From Cynocephalus volans (taxonomy: Eukaryota; Chordata; Mammalia; Dermoptera; Cynocephalidae): 64,000 nt of DNA. The notes beneath the pieces were generated by a model. That model did not search any database. It saw only the letters and a program-made list of their open reading frames with translations, and was not told the DNA's origin. Positions 11,488 to 23,259 of this stretch are shown piece by piece; within the stretch, counting starts at the first letter, position 1, and every line of letters starts with the position of its first letter. The stretch spans positions 184,950,071 through 185,014,070 of the forward strand of contig NC_084462.1 in NCBI RefSeq assembly GCF_027409185.1. Direction: 5' to 3'. Position numbers and translations under genes: made by a program.

Positions 11488-12230
11488 AAGTAAGACTTAT
11501 CCCCAGGATGCAAAGATGGATATCAAAATATCAAGTAAATAAATGTGATAAACTACATTATGGAATTAAGGAGAAAAAACATATGATCATCTCAACAGAC
11601 GCAGAAAAAGCAGTTGACATACTTCAACTCCTTTGTAATAACAAAAATTTCAACAAATGAGAAAGAGAAAAAATATACCTCATTACATTAAGGGTCACAT
11701 ATGACAATCTCATAGCTAGTAACATTCTTAACATTGAAAGTTGAACACTTGTTATATGTGATCAGAACAAGACAACAATGTGCTGTCTCTCCACTTCTCT
11801 TTAACATAAAACTGGAAGTTCTATACAGAGCAGTTAGGTAATGAAAATTTTAAAAATGACCTACACATAGGAAAGGATAATATTTCTTTTCTTTTTGCTG
11901 ATAGCATAGTCAGATATAAAACCCTAAAATCTCCACCTATGAACTGCCAGAACTAATGAACAAATTTGGTGATATAGCATGATGAAAGATCAACACAGAT
12001 AAATCAGTAGTGTTCCCATACACTAACAATGAATTATCTAGAAAGTAATTGATAAAATAATTAATATAGTATTGAGCAAAGCAAGCATTTAACACAAACT
12101 TTTCAAAACCCCAATGCAATTTTTTTTTCACAGAAGTAAAAAAACAAATATCTGAAATTTGTTTTAAACAACAGAAGACATCAAATAGCCAAAGCAATTT
12201 TGAAATAAATAACAAAGTTGATGGCCATCA
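11488..12230 (+). mobile_element. Ancient L1 ORF2 reverse-transcriptase fragment
   Basis: Readable blocks include 'atgatcatctcaacagacgc' (ISTDAEKA region, 11,583) and 'aagacaacaatgtgctgtct' (RQ-CPLS region, 11,768), followed by the degenerate catalytic loop near 11,895. Opposite in orientation to the adjoining fragment, so either an inverted insertion or two separate elements. Partner in unit B at 40,739-41,650. Confidence 0.7.
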
Positions 12231-12669
12231 GTGATTCTAATTTGTATTGACCGTTTTGGGGATTATGTTAGAAGACAGTATATCTTGTTAAACTTTCTTG
12301 TGAATATTAAAAATGATAAAAATTAAACGCTAAAAACAAAGCACTGTAAGAGAACCTCAGGATTCCACTTTGGAGTTCATCTGTAGAATGGACACGGCCA
12401 AAGAAAGAATCAGAGAGTTTCATGATATGCCAAGAGATGATTTCAAAGTGAAATCAAGAGTTAAAAGAAAGAAAGAAAGAAAGAACAAAAAAAAAAAGTA
12501 AATTAAAAATAAGACAGAGAGTCAATGACCTGTGAGAGAATTTCATAACATGTAACGTATGTATAATTGGATCACCAGTGAGCAGAAGGAGAATAAAACA
12601 GAATCAATTTAAATATTCACAGATCAGAATTTATCAAAATTGATGGTAGATAAAAAAACAGAGATCAAG

Positions 12670-14295
12670 AGAGAGGCACTGATGACAGTCCTAAGGCCTC
12701 TTGTCTTGGAGATTGGGTGGATGGCGTTAAATGAAATAGACCATCATGTGGAGCGCAGGCCTGGTAGAGCTGCATGGTGGGTGTGCCAGATGGCGGCGGC
12801 TGCGGCAGCTGGCGCAGAGTAGCTGAAGTGGAAAAGGTGGCCACTGGGCCTCAGGCAGCCGGGAAACTTGTGGACCTTCCTCTCGCCATCTCTTAAGGGA
12901 GGACTGCTGCTGCTGACCGGTCGTGGGGGGTGACCGCCACTTTGCCCCTGGCAGGAGAGGCTGCCTCAGTTACAGGCAACGGCTTTGAAGTGTGGAGCAG
13001 GAAAAGAACTGTTTCTTAGCTGCAAAAGCGAGTCTCGAAACAGGGAACACGGCGGCAGGGCCGCTGTGGATGCAGACAGGATCCTGGAGGCCGGGGCCGC
13101 GCTGAAGTCAGCCAGATGCCCTATTCAGGATTCGAGGTTTCAGGCCGGCATTAAAGAAGATTCCTGGGAGCGCCTGAGTGGCGCCGCGACTGAACAGCCC
13201 GAGGCGGCAGCACCGAGAACACGGAAGGCAACAAACCAGAGACAGAGAGCGAACACCCGACCTGGCACAGCACTGTGAGTGACCCCTGGCACAGCTCTGT
13301 TTGGGGGGGTGGATGCCCACACGGCTCCCACCTGCATCACCAGGCCACTCACCGCCCGGTGCTGCCTCCATTTTCCCAGGTGCGGGCAGCCCCGCCCAGC
13401 TCGGCCATCACTGAGCCCTCCCACTTGCTTGGCCTGGCCCTGGGCTTGCCGGAGCCTGCGGACCGGCCTCTGCTCCCACTCCCTCCATGGTTCTCTGGCG
13501 GGGCTGGTGGCGGGGGGCGTCCCCAGCCAGTTTCGGGAGGGCAAGGAAGTACGGGCGGGCTGACTGCCCCAGGTAAACTCCCTGTTACTCGGAGGCAGAT
13601 ACCATCTCTGCGGCCACCAGTTTGGAAAAAAGCCTAACGAATTTCTGGTTGGGAATAGTGTGATAGGAGAGTTCCCAGGTCCGCTTGAACCTGCTGGAGA
13701 CCAGGCTGCAGGTGGGCGCTAGACTCGGTTTATACTGGGGGGATACAAAGGTGAACAAGACCCAAGAAAGATCTACATAGTGCTACAAAGGCACCCAGAG
13801 AGACCGGTCATCTGTGCCTAGCAGAAACCTGGTAGACTTCCTGGGAGAGGCGGTGCCGAGCAGGGTCTTGAAGGCCCAGCTGATAGACGAGGGGTGCAGA
13901 AGACACGCCCCAGCCCAGCACAGTGCGCACAGAGTGGGGAGACGTGCGGCCAGGGAGGTGGAGACTCGACAGAAACCACACACCCGGTGGGGTCACCACT
14001 GCACAATCTAACAGCCTGGGCCAGAGCACACGGAACAGGGAGAAGTCCTGCACAGGAAGTGAAAGCTCAACAGAGATCACACACCCTGTGGTACGTGATC
14101 CACCAGCCCAGCAGAGTCCAAGCTGACCAGAAAGGTGGCTCCCCGGAGAAGCCCAAGACCCGAGCCAACCACACACACAAGGCACTAGAGGCCAACCGAG
14201 CAGTCACGGAGGGAGCCATACGAAATTGGCAACCACAGCAACATCCTAGTTATTCATTAGTCTCAAACCGGTGGACTGTGAAACCCCCTGCCACA
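12670..14295 (+). promoter_or_regulatory. L1 5' UTR / internal promoter region
   Basis: GC- and CpG-rich sequence (especially 12,780-13,560) between the 5' target duplication and ORF1. In L1 elements this region carries the RNA polymerase II promoter. A frame in phase with ORF1 stays open from 13,894. Short internally similar segments (near 13,974 and 14,073, both with 'cacacaccc') suggest tandem subunits. Confidence 0.7.
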
Positions 14296-15261
14296 ATGAA
14301 TAAACACCAAAAAAAAGATACCAGAAATACAAAAAATCAAGAAAGTACACCACCAAAAGTTAATAAATCTCAAACTCTAGATCCTATAGAACAAGAAGCC
14401 CTTGAAATGACTGACAAGGAATTTCGAGTGATAATTCTAAGGAAACTGAATGAGATACAAGAAAACTCAGCTAGACATCATGATGAAATGAGGAAAAGTA
14501 TACAGGATCTGAAAGAGGAAATGTACAAGGAAATCAATGTCCTGAAAAAAAATGTAGCAGAACTTGCTGAACTGAAGAAGTTATTCAACGAAATAAAAAA
14601 CACAACGGAGAGTTTAACCAGCAGGCTTGTCGAAGTTGAAGAGAGAACCTCTGAACTTGAAGATGGGCTGTTTGAAATAACACAAGCAGACAAAAAGAAA
14701 GAAAAAAGAATCAAGGACATTGATGAAAATCTGAGAGAGATATCAGACAACCATAAGCGCTCAAATATCCGAGTCACGGGTATTCCAGAAGGGGAGGAAA
14801 ATGGAGATTCCATTGAAAACATATTCAAAAAAATAGTGGCAGAAAACTTCCCAGGCATAGGAAAAATCACAGATCTTCAGATCCAGGAAGCTCAAAGATC
14901 TCCAAATGTATTCAACCCAAAAAGGCCTTCTCCAAGACATGTCATAGTCAAATTGGCAAAACTCAGAGACAAAGAGAGAATCTTAAAAGCTGCAAGAGAG
15001 AAGCGTCAAATCACCTACAAGGGAGCCCCAATCAGGTTAACATCAGACTTTTCATCACAAACCCTAAAAGCTAGAAAGGAATGGGATGATATTTTCAAAA
15101 TACTAAAAGACAAAGATTGGCAGCCAAGAATACTCTACCCTGCAAGGCTATCCTTCCGAAATGAGGGGCAAATAGTATATTTCCCAGACAAACAAAAACT
15201 GCGGGAGTTCACTACCACCCTTACAAGATATGCTCAAGGGAGTACTGGGTTTGGTTCCTGA
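14296..15261 (+). CDS. L1 ORF1 protein (RNA-binding chaperone), intact frame
   Basis: Codes for about 321 residues beginning MNKHQKKDTRNTKN and ending at TGA 15,259-15,261. The family protein binds L1 RNA, trimerises and acts as a nucleic-acid chaperone in the cytoplasmic L1 particle. Visible here are a basic N-terminus, a long heptad-rich coiled coil (about residues 45-150, rich in E/K/L/I), an RRM-like core starting near RSNIRVTGIPEGEE, and the C-terminal domain with YKGAPIRLTSDFS. The human protein is 338 residues, so length is normal. I chose the ATG at 14,296 because similarity to the family starts there. The same frame is open for 134 more codons upstream to an ATG at 13,894. No stop or frameshift is seen, but its partner ORF2 is broken. 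Confidence 0.9.
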   Translation: MNKHQKKDTRNTKNQESTPPKVNKSQTLDPIEQEALEMTDKEFRVIILRKLNEIQENSARHHDEMRKSIQDLKEEMYKEINVLKKNVAELAELKKLFNEIKNTTESLTSRLVEVEERTSELEDGLFEITQADKKKEKRIKDIDENLREISDNHKRSNIRVTGIPEGEENGDSIENIFKKIVAENFPGIGKITDLQIQEAQRSPNVFNPKRPSPRHVIVKLAKLRDKERILKAAREKRQITYKGAPIRLTSDFSSQTLKARKEWDDIFKILKDKDWQPRILYPARLSFRNEGQIVYFPDKQKLREFTTTLTRYAQGSTGFGS

Positions 15262-15455
15262 AAAATAACTACCACTGCCATAAAAACCCAAGAAAAATCT
15301 AAACCCGCTAGTATAATAAAAATGGCATTCATGAAGAGAAAACAAGCTAACAAAAACACTATCTACATCCTAAGGAACCAACAAACACAGAAAACAAACA
15401 GTAATTCAGAAAGCAAGGAACAAAAGACACCTAAGACAACCAAACAACCAATAAA

Positions 15456-18400
15456 ATGCTAGGAATAAATCAACACCTTTCAATAACAACTCTTAATGTA
15501 AAAGGCTTAAATTCCCCAATTAAAAGACATAGACTGGCTGACTGGATCAAAAAGCAGGACCCAACTATATGCTGCCTACAAGAGACCCACCTCACCCATA
15601 AAGATTCACACAGACTAAGAGTGAAAGGATGGAAAAAGATTTACCATGCAAACAGAAAAGAAAAACGAGCTGGAGTAGCTATTCTTATATTTGACAAAAT
15701 AGACTTTAAACTAAAAACCATAAAAAGAGACAATGAGGGACACTACTTAATGATAAAAGGACTGATCCATCAAGAAGACATAACAATCATAAATATGTAC
15801 GCACCCAATGTTGGAGCAGCCAGATTTATAAAACAAACTCTATTAGACCTAAAGAAGGAAATAGACACTAATACCATAATAGCAGGGGACCTGAACACCC
15901 CACTGTCAATATTAGACAGATCATCTAGGCAAAGAATCAGTAGAGAAACACAAGATCTAAACAAGACTCTAGACCAATTGGAATTGGCAGATATCTACAG
16001 AACATTCCACCCAACAACCTCAGAATATTCATTTTTCTCATCAGCACATGGATCATTCTCCAGGATAGATCACATATTAGGTCACAAATCAAGACTCAAT
16101 AAATTCAAAAAAATTGGAATTATCCCATGTATCTTCTCAGACCACAATGGATTAAAACTAGAAATTAATAACAAACGAAACTCTGGAAACTATACAAACA
16201 CATGGAAATTGAACAGCATTCTACTTAATGACATATGGGTCCAAGAAGAAATCAAGCAGGAAATCAAAAAATTTATTGAAACTAATGAAAACAATGATAC
16301 ATCATACCAAAACCTGTGGGATACTGCAAGAGCAGTACTGAGGAGAAAATTTATTGCATTAAACGCTCACTTCAGAAGAATCGAATGATGGCAAGTGAAC
16401 AACCTAACTTTTCACCTTAAAGAACTAGAAAAACAAGAACAATTCAAACCTAAAGTTAGCAGACGGAAAGAAATCATTAAGATCAGTGCAGAACTGAATG
16501 AAATTGAAAACCAAAAAACAATTCAAAAGATCAACGAATCAAAAAGTTGGTTTTTTGAAAAGATAAATAAAATTGACAAACCATTAGCATGGCTAACAAA
16601 AAAAAAGAAGAGAGAAGACTCAAATAACCAAAATTAGAAATGAAAAAGGCGATATTACAACTGATTCATCTGAAATACAAGGAATCATTCGAGACTACTA
16701 TAAACAACTATACGCCAACAAATTTGAAAATCTGGAGGAAATGGATAAATTTCTGGACACACACAAGCTCCCACAACTGAACCGTGAAGACGTAGAAAAT
16801 TTGAACAGACCAATAACAATAAAGGAGATTGAAGCTCTTATCAGAAGGCTCCCAACAAAGAAAAGCCCAGGACCAGATGGATTCACAGCAGAATTTTACC
16901 AAACATTCAAAGAGGAATTGACACCGATTCTTTACAAACTATTCCAAAAGATTGAAATGGACGCAACTCTCCCAAACTCATTCTATGAAGCAAACATCAT
17001 CCTGATACCAAAACCAGGTAAAGATATAACCAAAAAAGAAAACTACAGGCCAATATCCTTGATAAATATAGATGCAAAAATCCTCACTAAAATACTAGCA
17101 AACAGAATACAGCAACACATACGTAAAATTATTCATCACGATCAAGTGGGATTCATCCCAGGGATGCAAGGTTGGTTCAACATACACAAATCAATAAATG
17201 TGATACACCATATTAATAAACTCAAACACAAGGACCATATGATCATCTCTATAGATGCTGAAAAAGCATTTGATAAAGTTCAGCACTCATTCATGACAAA
17301 GACCCTCTATAAGTTAGGTATAGAGGGAAAGTATCTCAACATAATTAAAGCCATATATGCCAAACCCACAGCCAATATCATCCTGAATGGGGAAAAGCTG
17401 AAAGCTTTTCCTTTAAGAACAGGAACTAGACAAGGATGCCCACTCTCACCACTCCTATTCAAGATAGTGTTGGAAGTACTAGCCAGAGCAATCAGAGAAG
17501 AGAAGGAAATAAAGGGCATTCAGATTGGAAAAGATGAAGTCAAACTGTCCCTGTTTGCAGATGACATGTTCCTATATATTGAACAGCCTAAAACCTCTAC
17601 AAAAAAACTGTTGGAATTGATAAATGATTTCAGCACAGTAGCAGGATACAAAATCAACACACAAAAATCAGTAGCATTTCTTTTCTCCAATAGTGAACAT
17701 GCAGAAAGAGAAATCAAGAAAGCCTGCCCATTTACAATAGCCACCAAAAAAATAAAATACTTAGGAATTGAGTTAACCAAGGAGGTGAAAAATCTCTATA
17801 ATGAGAACTACAAACCACTGCTGGGAGAAATTAGAGAGGATACAAGAAGATGGAAAGATATCCCATGCTCTTGGATTGGAAGAATCAACATAGTGAAAAT
17901 GTCCATACTACCCAAAGTGATATACAAATTCAATGCAATCCCCATCAAAATTCCAAAGACATTTTTCTCAGAAATGGAAAAAACTATCCAGACATTTATA
18001 TGGAACAATAAAAGACCACGCATAGCCAAAGCAATGCTGAGCAAAAAAAATAAAGCTGGAGGCATAACACTACCTGACTTTAAGCTATACTACAAAGCTA
18101 TAATAACCAAAACAGTATGGTACTGGCATAAAAACAGACACACTGACCAATGGAATAGAATAGAGAACCCAGAAATCAACCCACACACTTACTGCCATCT
18201 GATCTTTGACAAAGGCACCAAGCCTATTCACTGGCGAAGGGACTGCCTCTTCAGCAAATGGTGCTGGGATAACTGGATATCCATATAAAGGAGAATGAAA
18301 CTAGATCCATACCTCTCGCCGTATACTAAAATCAACTCAAAATGGATTAAGGATTTAAATATACACCCTGAAACAATAAAACTTCTTAAAGAAAACATAG

Positions 18401-19285
18401 GAGAAACACTTCAGGAAATAGGGCTGGGCACAGACTTCATGAATACGACCCCAAACGCACGGGCAACCAAAGGAAAAATAAACAAATGGGATTATATCAA
18501 ACTAAAAAGCTTCTGCACAGCAAAAGAAACAATTAACAGAGTTAAAAGACAACCAACAGAGTGGGAGAAAATATTTGCAAAATATATATCTGACAAAGGA
18601 TTAATATCCAGAATATATAAGGAACTCAGACAACTGTACAAGAAGAAAACAAGCAACCCAATTAAAAAATGGGCAAAAGAGCTAAGTAGGCATTTCTCTA
18701 AGGAAGATTATCCAAATGGCCAACAGACATATGAAAAAATGCTCAACATCACTCAGCATCCAGGAAATGCAAATCAAAACCACATTGAGATACCATCTAA
18801 CCCCAGTTAGGATGGCTAAAATCCAAAAGACTCTGAACGATAAATGCTGGCGAGGCTGCGGAGAAAAAGGAACTCTCATACATTGTTGGTGGGACTGCAA
18901 AATGGTGCAGCCTCTATGGAAAATGGTATGGAGGTTCCTCAAACAATTGCAGATAGATCTACCATACGACCCAGCTATCCCACTGTTGGGAATATACCCA
19001 GAGGAATGGAAATCATTAAGTCGAAGGTATACCTGTTCCCCAATGTTTATCGCAGCACTCTTTACAATAGCCAAGAGTTGGAACCAGCCCAAATGCCCAT
19101 CATCAGATGAGTGGATACGGAAAATGTGGTACATCTACACAATGGAATCCTACTCAGCTATAAAATCGAATGAAATACTGCCATTTGCAACAACATGGAT
19201 GGACCTTGAGAGAATTATATTAAGTGAAACAAGTCAGGCACAGAAAGAGAAATACCACATGTTCTCACTTATTGGTGGGAGCTAA
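15456..19285 (+). pseudogene. L1 ORF2 (endonuclease / reverse transcriptase), four lesions
   Basis: Starts at ATG 15,456 after a 194-bp inter-ORF spacer and runs through all domains. The endonuclease has [13 protein letters not shown] near its start and [10 protein letters not shown] at about residues 141-150. The reverse transcriptase carries the FADDM catalytic motif (near 17,555). The C-terminal Cys region ends with [10 protein letters not shown] and CWWDC (about 18,845-18,900). Compared with copy 3 and the family, four lesions are visible: a TGA at 16,386-16,388, a frameshift in the A run near 16,600, a TAA at 18,286-18,288, and an extra base near 18,708. The final stop is at 19,283-19,285. 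The lesions are few, so the copy is fairly young. Confidence 0.92.
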
Positions 19286-19512
19286 AAATTAATATATAAA
19301 TTCACACACACACACAAAAACTGGGGGGGGGGGAAGAAGATATAACAACCACAATTATTTGAAGTTGATACGACAAGCAAACAGAAAGGACATTGTTGGG
19401 GGGGAGGGGGGAGGGAGAAGGGAGGGAGGTTTTGGTGATGGGGAGCAATAATCAGCCACAATGTATATCGACAAAATAAAATTAAAAAAATAAATTAAAA
19501 AAAAATAATAAT
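19286..19512 (+). other. L1 3' UTR with G-rich polypurine tract
   Basis: Contains two G-run clusters (19,322-19,333 and 19,398-19,433) and ends in A/TA-rich sequence. G-rich polypurine tracts are a known L1 3' UTR feature and can form quadruplexes. The antisense counterpart lies at 59,240-59,352 in L1 copy 3. Confidence 0.8.
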
Positions 19513-19571
19513 AAAAAATAGAGATCAAGGAAGCTCACAGAGCACCAACCAGGGTAAATAAAACAACAGCA

Positions 19572-19982
19572 GTGAAGCACATACACATGCATGCACAGAC
19601 ACACACATGCACACACAATACACACATACACATACACACAGCATGCACATGCACACAACATGCACACACACATATACACACACATGCACGCATACACACA
19701 AACATGCAGAGACATGCACACAGATGCACACACACATACACACAGCATGCACACACACATACATACACACACTGCATGCACACACTCATGCACACACACG
19801 CACAGCATGCACACACATGCACACAATATACACACACGTGCACACAAAAATCACATACATGCACACACACAAAACATGCACACACATGCACATACACACA
19901 TAAACACATGTACACATACATACCAACACACTTGTACACACACAAACATACACATGCAAACACATATACACCTACACAACCA
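19572..19982. repeat. CA/TG-rich alternating purine-pyrimidine tract (~410 bp)
   Basis: Dense imperfect repeats of CACA, CATGCACA and CATACACA. Unit B has a shorter version (42,085-42,262). Long open frames through it (up to 146 codons, almost only H, T, C, A) are artefacts of the repeat. Alternating CA/TG tracts are prone to Z-DNA and slippage. Confidence 0.9.
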
Positions 19983-22643
19983 TGACCAAAATATTAAACG
20001 TTATCATATTAAAATGACAGAACATACATAAATTGTTTAGGTTTAAAGATGCTTCCATATAAAAGAAGAATGATAGGGATTACAGAGGACTTCTTGTCAG
20101 AATCCACACAAACAAAAATGGAGAGGTTTGAAATATTTTAAGTGTTGGAGGCAACAAGCACCATCACCCGGATTCTACCTTCAGCTAAATGATCCTTCAA
20201 AACTGAAGGAGACCAGGGTCTCCTTATATCCTCCTTCTACCCAAGAAGGAGTGAACATTTGATATTTGTTGAATTTCACTGGAACTATTGTCAATAAAAA
20301 TAGATCATTTATTTTAAAACAGCAAAGAGAGTAAATTTCAAAAGTCTAACCACAAAACTTATAAGGGAAAGTGATAGATCTGTTGATCCGTTTGACCTAA
20401 TTATTCCACATTATACACATTTATCAAAAAATCACGCTGTTCCCCATAAATGAATACAATTATGATGTGTCAATTAAGAAAACATTAACGAAAAATGTGA
20501 AGGAGAAATAGCCTCTCTCAGACCACACAGTGGTGAAGGATCAAGGCGTCCCTCAGAATCATGAACGAGGTGAGCACGGCGGCCAGCACAGCTTCTACTC
20601 GACACCTTCAATGTGACAAGTGGACGTAAACAAGCAGCAATCATGAGAACACACACAGTCCTTGATCTCCACGTGTGACACGAGGAGTTCTGGTCTCAGG
20701 TCTTGCACATATGAAGCTTGGACGTCATCACTGCCGACCAGACAACATGAAAAACCCTGAACAGACTGAAAATCAGTAACTCTTCTTCTATTTGTAAAAG
20801 AAGTGAAGTCACAGGGTGAACTGCTGTCCCCAAATTGAAGATGCAGTCAGGAAGGAACAGAGGGTCACAGCTTGCCTGATCAGAAACTCACGAGCAGAAA
20901 CCTCCATGGGATCCAGGACGGGGTAGAAAAACATGAACTGTAAATGAAAAATTGCTGAAGACTCAGTGTGTGCCAATCAGAGTTGGGTGCACCCTAGGAG
21001 GACAGCCTTAGGGATCCCCAAAACTATTAAACTCTACCTCAAGGACCCAACTAGGTTCCCAAGGAAAATATCATAGAAGAATCCTCCTGCTCCCAGCAGA
21101 GAAAGGGGGAAAGGAGCCAGTCTGAGACACACCAGAGCAGGACGTTCTTTCTGAGAAGGCTGACATCAGGAGGAACTAATTTAGCTGATCCTAATAGGTT
21201 GGGGTTTTATCAGAGCATCATCGACCTGAGAGAAGAGATGCGCTCAACTCCATCCCTCTGTCCCTGAGAGCTTTCTAGTCTCCACTAAGGGAGGGTGAAG
21301 GCAGAAGCACTTGGAAGGTCCCACCCAGGACACGGCTCACTAAAGGACAGAAGTCATCATAGGACTGTGCAGTGCTTCCCCTACCCCACACCTTACCCAC
21401 ATGGACGGGGCTTCTGTGTAATATCAGAGAAAAACTAAAGCACCACATTTAAGCAGTGTCTGTGAAAACATAATCCACAGACGAGAAAATAACGAGGACA
21501 TCAGGGGACATTGTACCGAGTCGGTGACTTGTCATGTCATCCTCTTTACAGTGTCTTTTGCAGGGGCAAAGTTTTGATTAATGACTCCAGCCTGTCCATG
21601 GTTTTTCCCTGGATCTTGTTGTTGTCTCACCTCCTCTACATGTGGAATTTCCTCAATTCCTGAAATATACAAGCCGTAGGTTCCCTGCTCTGTACCACGT
21701 GAGGTCTCTGCCTTCACAGCTCATCCTCATCACTGAGCCTCGGATCTGTACCTGCACTGGGGAGGGTTGATGGGAACCGAGCAGGGCTCTGGACCTGTGG
21801 AGCTGAGCGTCTGGGGACAGAGCAAGTGAGAATTTACACAATAGAAGACAGAAGGTGACACTAGGGTGAGTGTTTGTGGGATACATGGGGGCAGCAGAGT
21901 GGGGAGTGGGCGGGTCTCAGGGCTCTGTCCATCTGGTCTCATTAGCCACATGGATTATCTTCTCCCCATGGAAGCTGAGAGACAAGTCTTAGAACACAGT
22001 TCCCAAGGGTACATAGATCCCAGCCCAAAATTCAGCCCAGCGGGCCTCTGATTGATTATCTCAGTGCTTGTCATCCTGAATCCTCCATATGGAAGTATCA
22101 GAGCTGTGTGTGGCCCTCAGGCAGCTGCTTCTCCGTCCAGGACACTGAGGAACGGACAGAGAGTGAGACCAACCCTGAACATCAGTGTCCCCAGTGTGGA
22201 TGAGGATCCAGAGGCTAAAATTCCTCAATGAGGATAGAGACGCCATGGGCAGGGGTCCTGTAGGATGAGCATAACCATGTGGGGACATGTGTGCTTGACT
22301 GAGGGAAAGGCCAATAAGGGACAATGATTTATTTGTCAGGAAAGAGGACAGCTCATGTTATCACCTAACAAAAGAAAGGTACCAGTGAATGGAAAAATCT
22401 TATCTACAGATGAGAAAAGTTACTTCACTCTGTGTTGCCTGCAGTGAGAACATGGGAATTAGAGTCACAAAGAACAAAGCAAGAAATGACCCTGGGGGAC
22501 ATCTGAGAGTCAGCAGAGCAGAGGAAATGTCAGATCCCAAGAGGAACCCCCATCCCCTCTCTGCACCTGCTCCATGGGGCACAGGAGCTGGGTGGGCCTT
22601 GAGCGCCCCCTGCAGCCCAGACCCCTCCTGTATCCTGCAGGGA
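19983..22643. other. Duplicated 3' flank of the IGHV gene, no gene seen
   Basis: Matches 42,263-44,206 of unit B, except that about 706 bp (roughly 20,790-21,496) are missing from B. No domain-bearing frame. The stretch 21,860-22,640 is almost identical between the units and forms the conserved 3' flank of the V gene. Confidence 0.6.
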
Positions 22644-22682
22644 GGTTTGTGTCTGGGCTCACGCTGACTTCCTGTCACTGTG
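22644..22682 (-). promoter_or_regulatory. V recombination signal, 23-bp spacer (IGHV copy A)
   Basis: Heptamer CACAGTG (22,676-22,682), 23-bp spacer (22,653-22,675) and nonamer ACACAAACC (22,644-22,652), read on the minus strand. This is the target of the RAG recombinase, and a 23-spacer here pairs with a 12-spacer D signal. It is identical to that of copy B, so both should recombine with similar intrinsic efficiency. Confidence 0.95.
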
Positions 22683-23120
22683 TCTCTCGCACAGTAATAC
22701 ACGCCTGTGTCCTCGTCGGTCACAGAGCTCAGCTGCAGGGAGAACTGGTTCTTGGACGTGTCTCTGGTGATGGAGGTGCGGCTCTCGAGGGACGGGTTAT
22801 AATATGTGCTTCCACCATAATTAATGTATCCCATCCACTCAAGGCTCTTCCCCGTGGGCTGGCGGATCCAGTGCCAGTAGTAACCACTGGTGATGGAGTA
22901 ACCAGAGACATCGCAGGTGAGGGAGAGGGTCTGCGAGGGCTTCACCAGTCCTGGGCCCGACTCCTGCAGCTGCACCTCGGACAGGACACCTGGAGACAAG
23001 GAGAATCAGAACCTGTCAGTCACATGCAGTCACAACCATCCCACTGACCCATGTCTGTCATCTGAGACACTCACCTTGAGGAGCTGTCACCAGGCAAAGG
23101 AGAAGACCCCACAATCTCAT
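22683..23120 (-). CDS. IGHV: Immunoglobulin heavy variable gene, VH4-like (clan II), copy A
   Basis: Two exons on the minus strand. The 46-bp leader exon (23,075-23,120) encodes [15 protein letters not shown], a hydrophobic signal peptide. An 85-bp intron (22,990-23,074) with GTGAGTG donor and CCAG acceptor follows. The V exon (22,683-22,989) gives the last leader residues and then a V domain starting [16 protein letters not shown]. First Cys is in SLTCDVSG, Trp in [12 protein letters not shown], and second Cys in DTGVYYCAR, directly before the recombination signal. CDR1 is GYSITSGYY and CDR2 is around INYGGST. No stop, frameshift or splice defect is seen, so it should be functional after joining to D and J. 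It supplies the heavy-chain antigen-binding domain of B-cell receptors and antibodies. VH4-like is judged by eye; the species' own subgroup number is unknown. Confidence 0.94.
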
Positions 23121-23232
23121 CTTCTGTTAGATCTCGACTCTGCCTTCCCCAGAGACCTGAGCCCTGTCTGAGGACAGACCTGTGAGCTTCCACCACCCAT
23201 GAGTCCACATTTACCCTGGAGCTTGAAGGAAA

Positions 23233-23240
23233 ATTTGCAT
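23233..23240 (-). promoter_or_regulatory. IGHV promoter octamer ATGCAAAT
   Basis: A perfect octamer on the minus strand, about 113 bp upstream of the leader ATG at 23,118-23,120. Octamers of this kind bind OCT1/OCT2 and drive B-cell-specific V-gene transcription. Copy B keeps the same site (44,799-44,806). Confidence 0.92.
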
Positions 23241-23259
23241 GTGGGAGAGCTCTGTCCTT

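Larger units (their letters stand above)
12670..19512 (+). mobile_element. Near-full-length L1 (copy 2), inserted in unit A only
   Basis: A complete LINE-1 with GC-rich 5' UTR (12,670-14,295), ORF1, ORF2, 3' UTR with G-rich polypurine tract (19,322-19,436) and A-rich tail. Its ends are fixed by a target-site duplication ending in agagatcaag at 12,660-12,669 and 19,520-19,529, preceded by A runs. Unit B has the unoccupied site near 42,020-42,036, showing that the insertion followed the duplication (or that B escaped it). ORF1 is open, while ORF2 carries two in-frame stops and two frameshifts, so it is not autonomous now. Confidence 0.95.

Noticed and set aside
13140-14185. Antisense frames of 87-134 codons in the L1 5' UTR, as candidate ORF0-like proteins
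   Set aside because: The sequence is GC-rich, where long chance frames are common, and nothing ties them to the primate ORF0.
19572-20031. Overlapping frames of 98-146 codons rich in His, Thr and Cys
   Set aside because: They are read through a CA/TG repeat in which almost every frame is open; no start context or family similarity.
22400-22999. A 199-codon minus-strand frame taken as one protein
   Set aside because: It reads through the splice acceptor on one side and past the recombination signal on the other; the real exon is 22,683-22,989.
22574-23047. Plus-strand frames of 129-157 codons opposite the IGHV genes (also 44,137-44,526)
   Set aside because: They are shadows of the V exons, whose composition keeps the opposite strand open.
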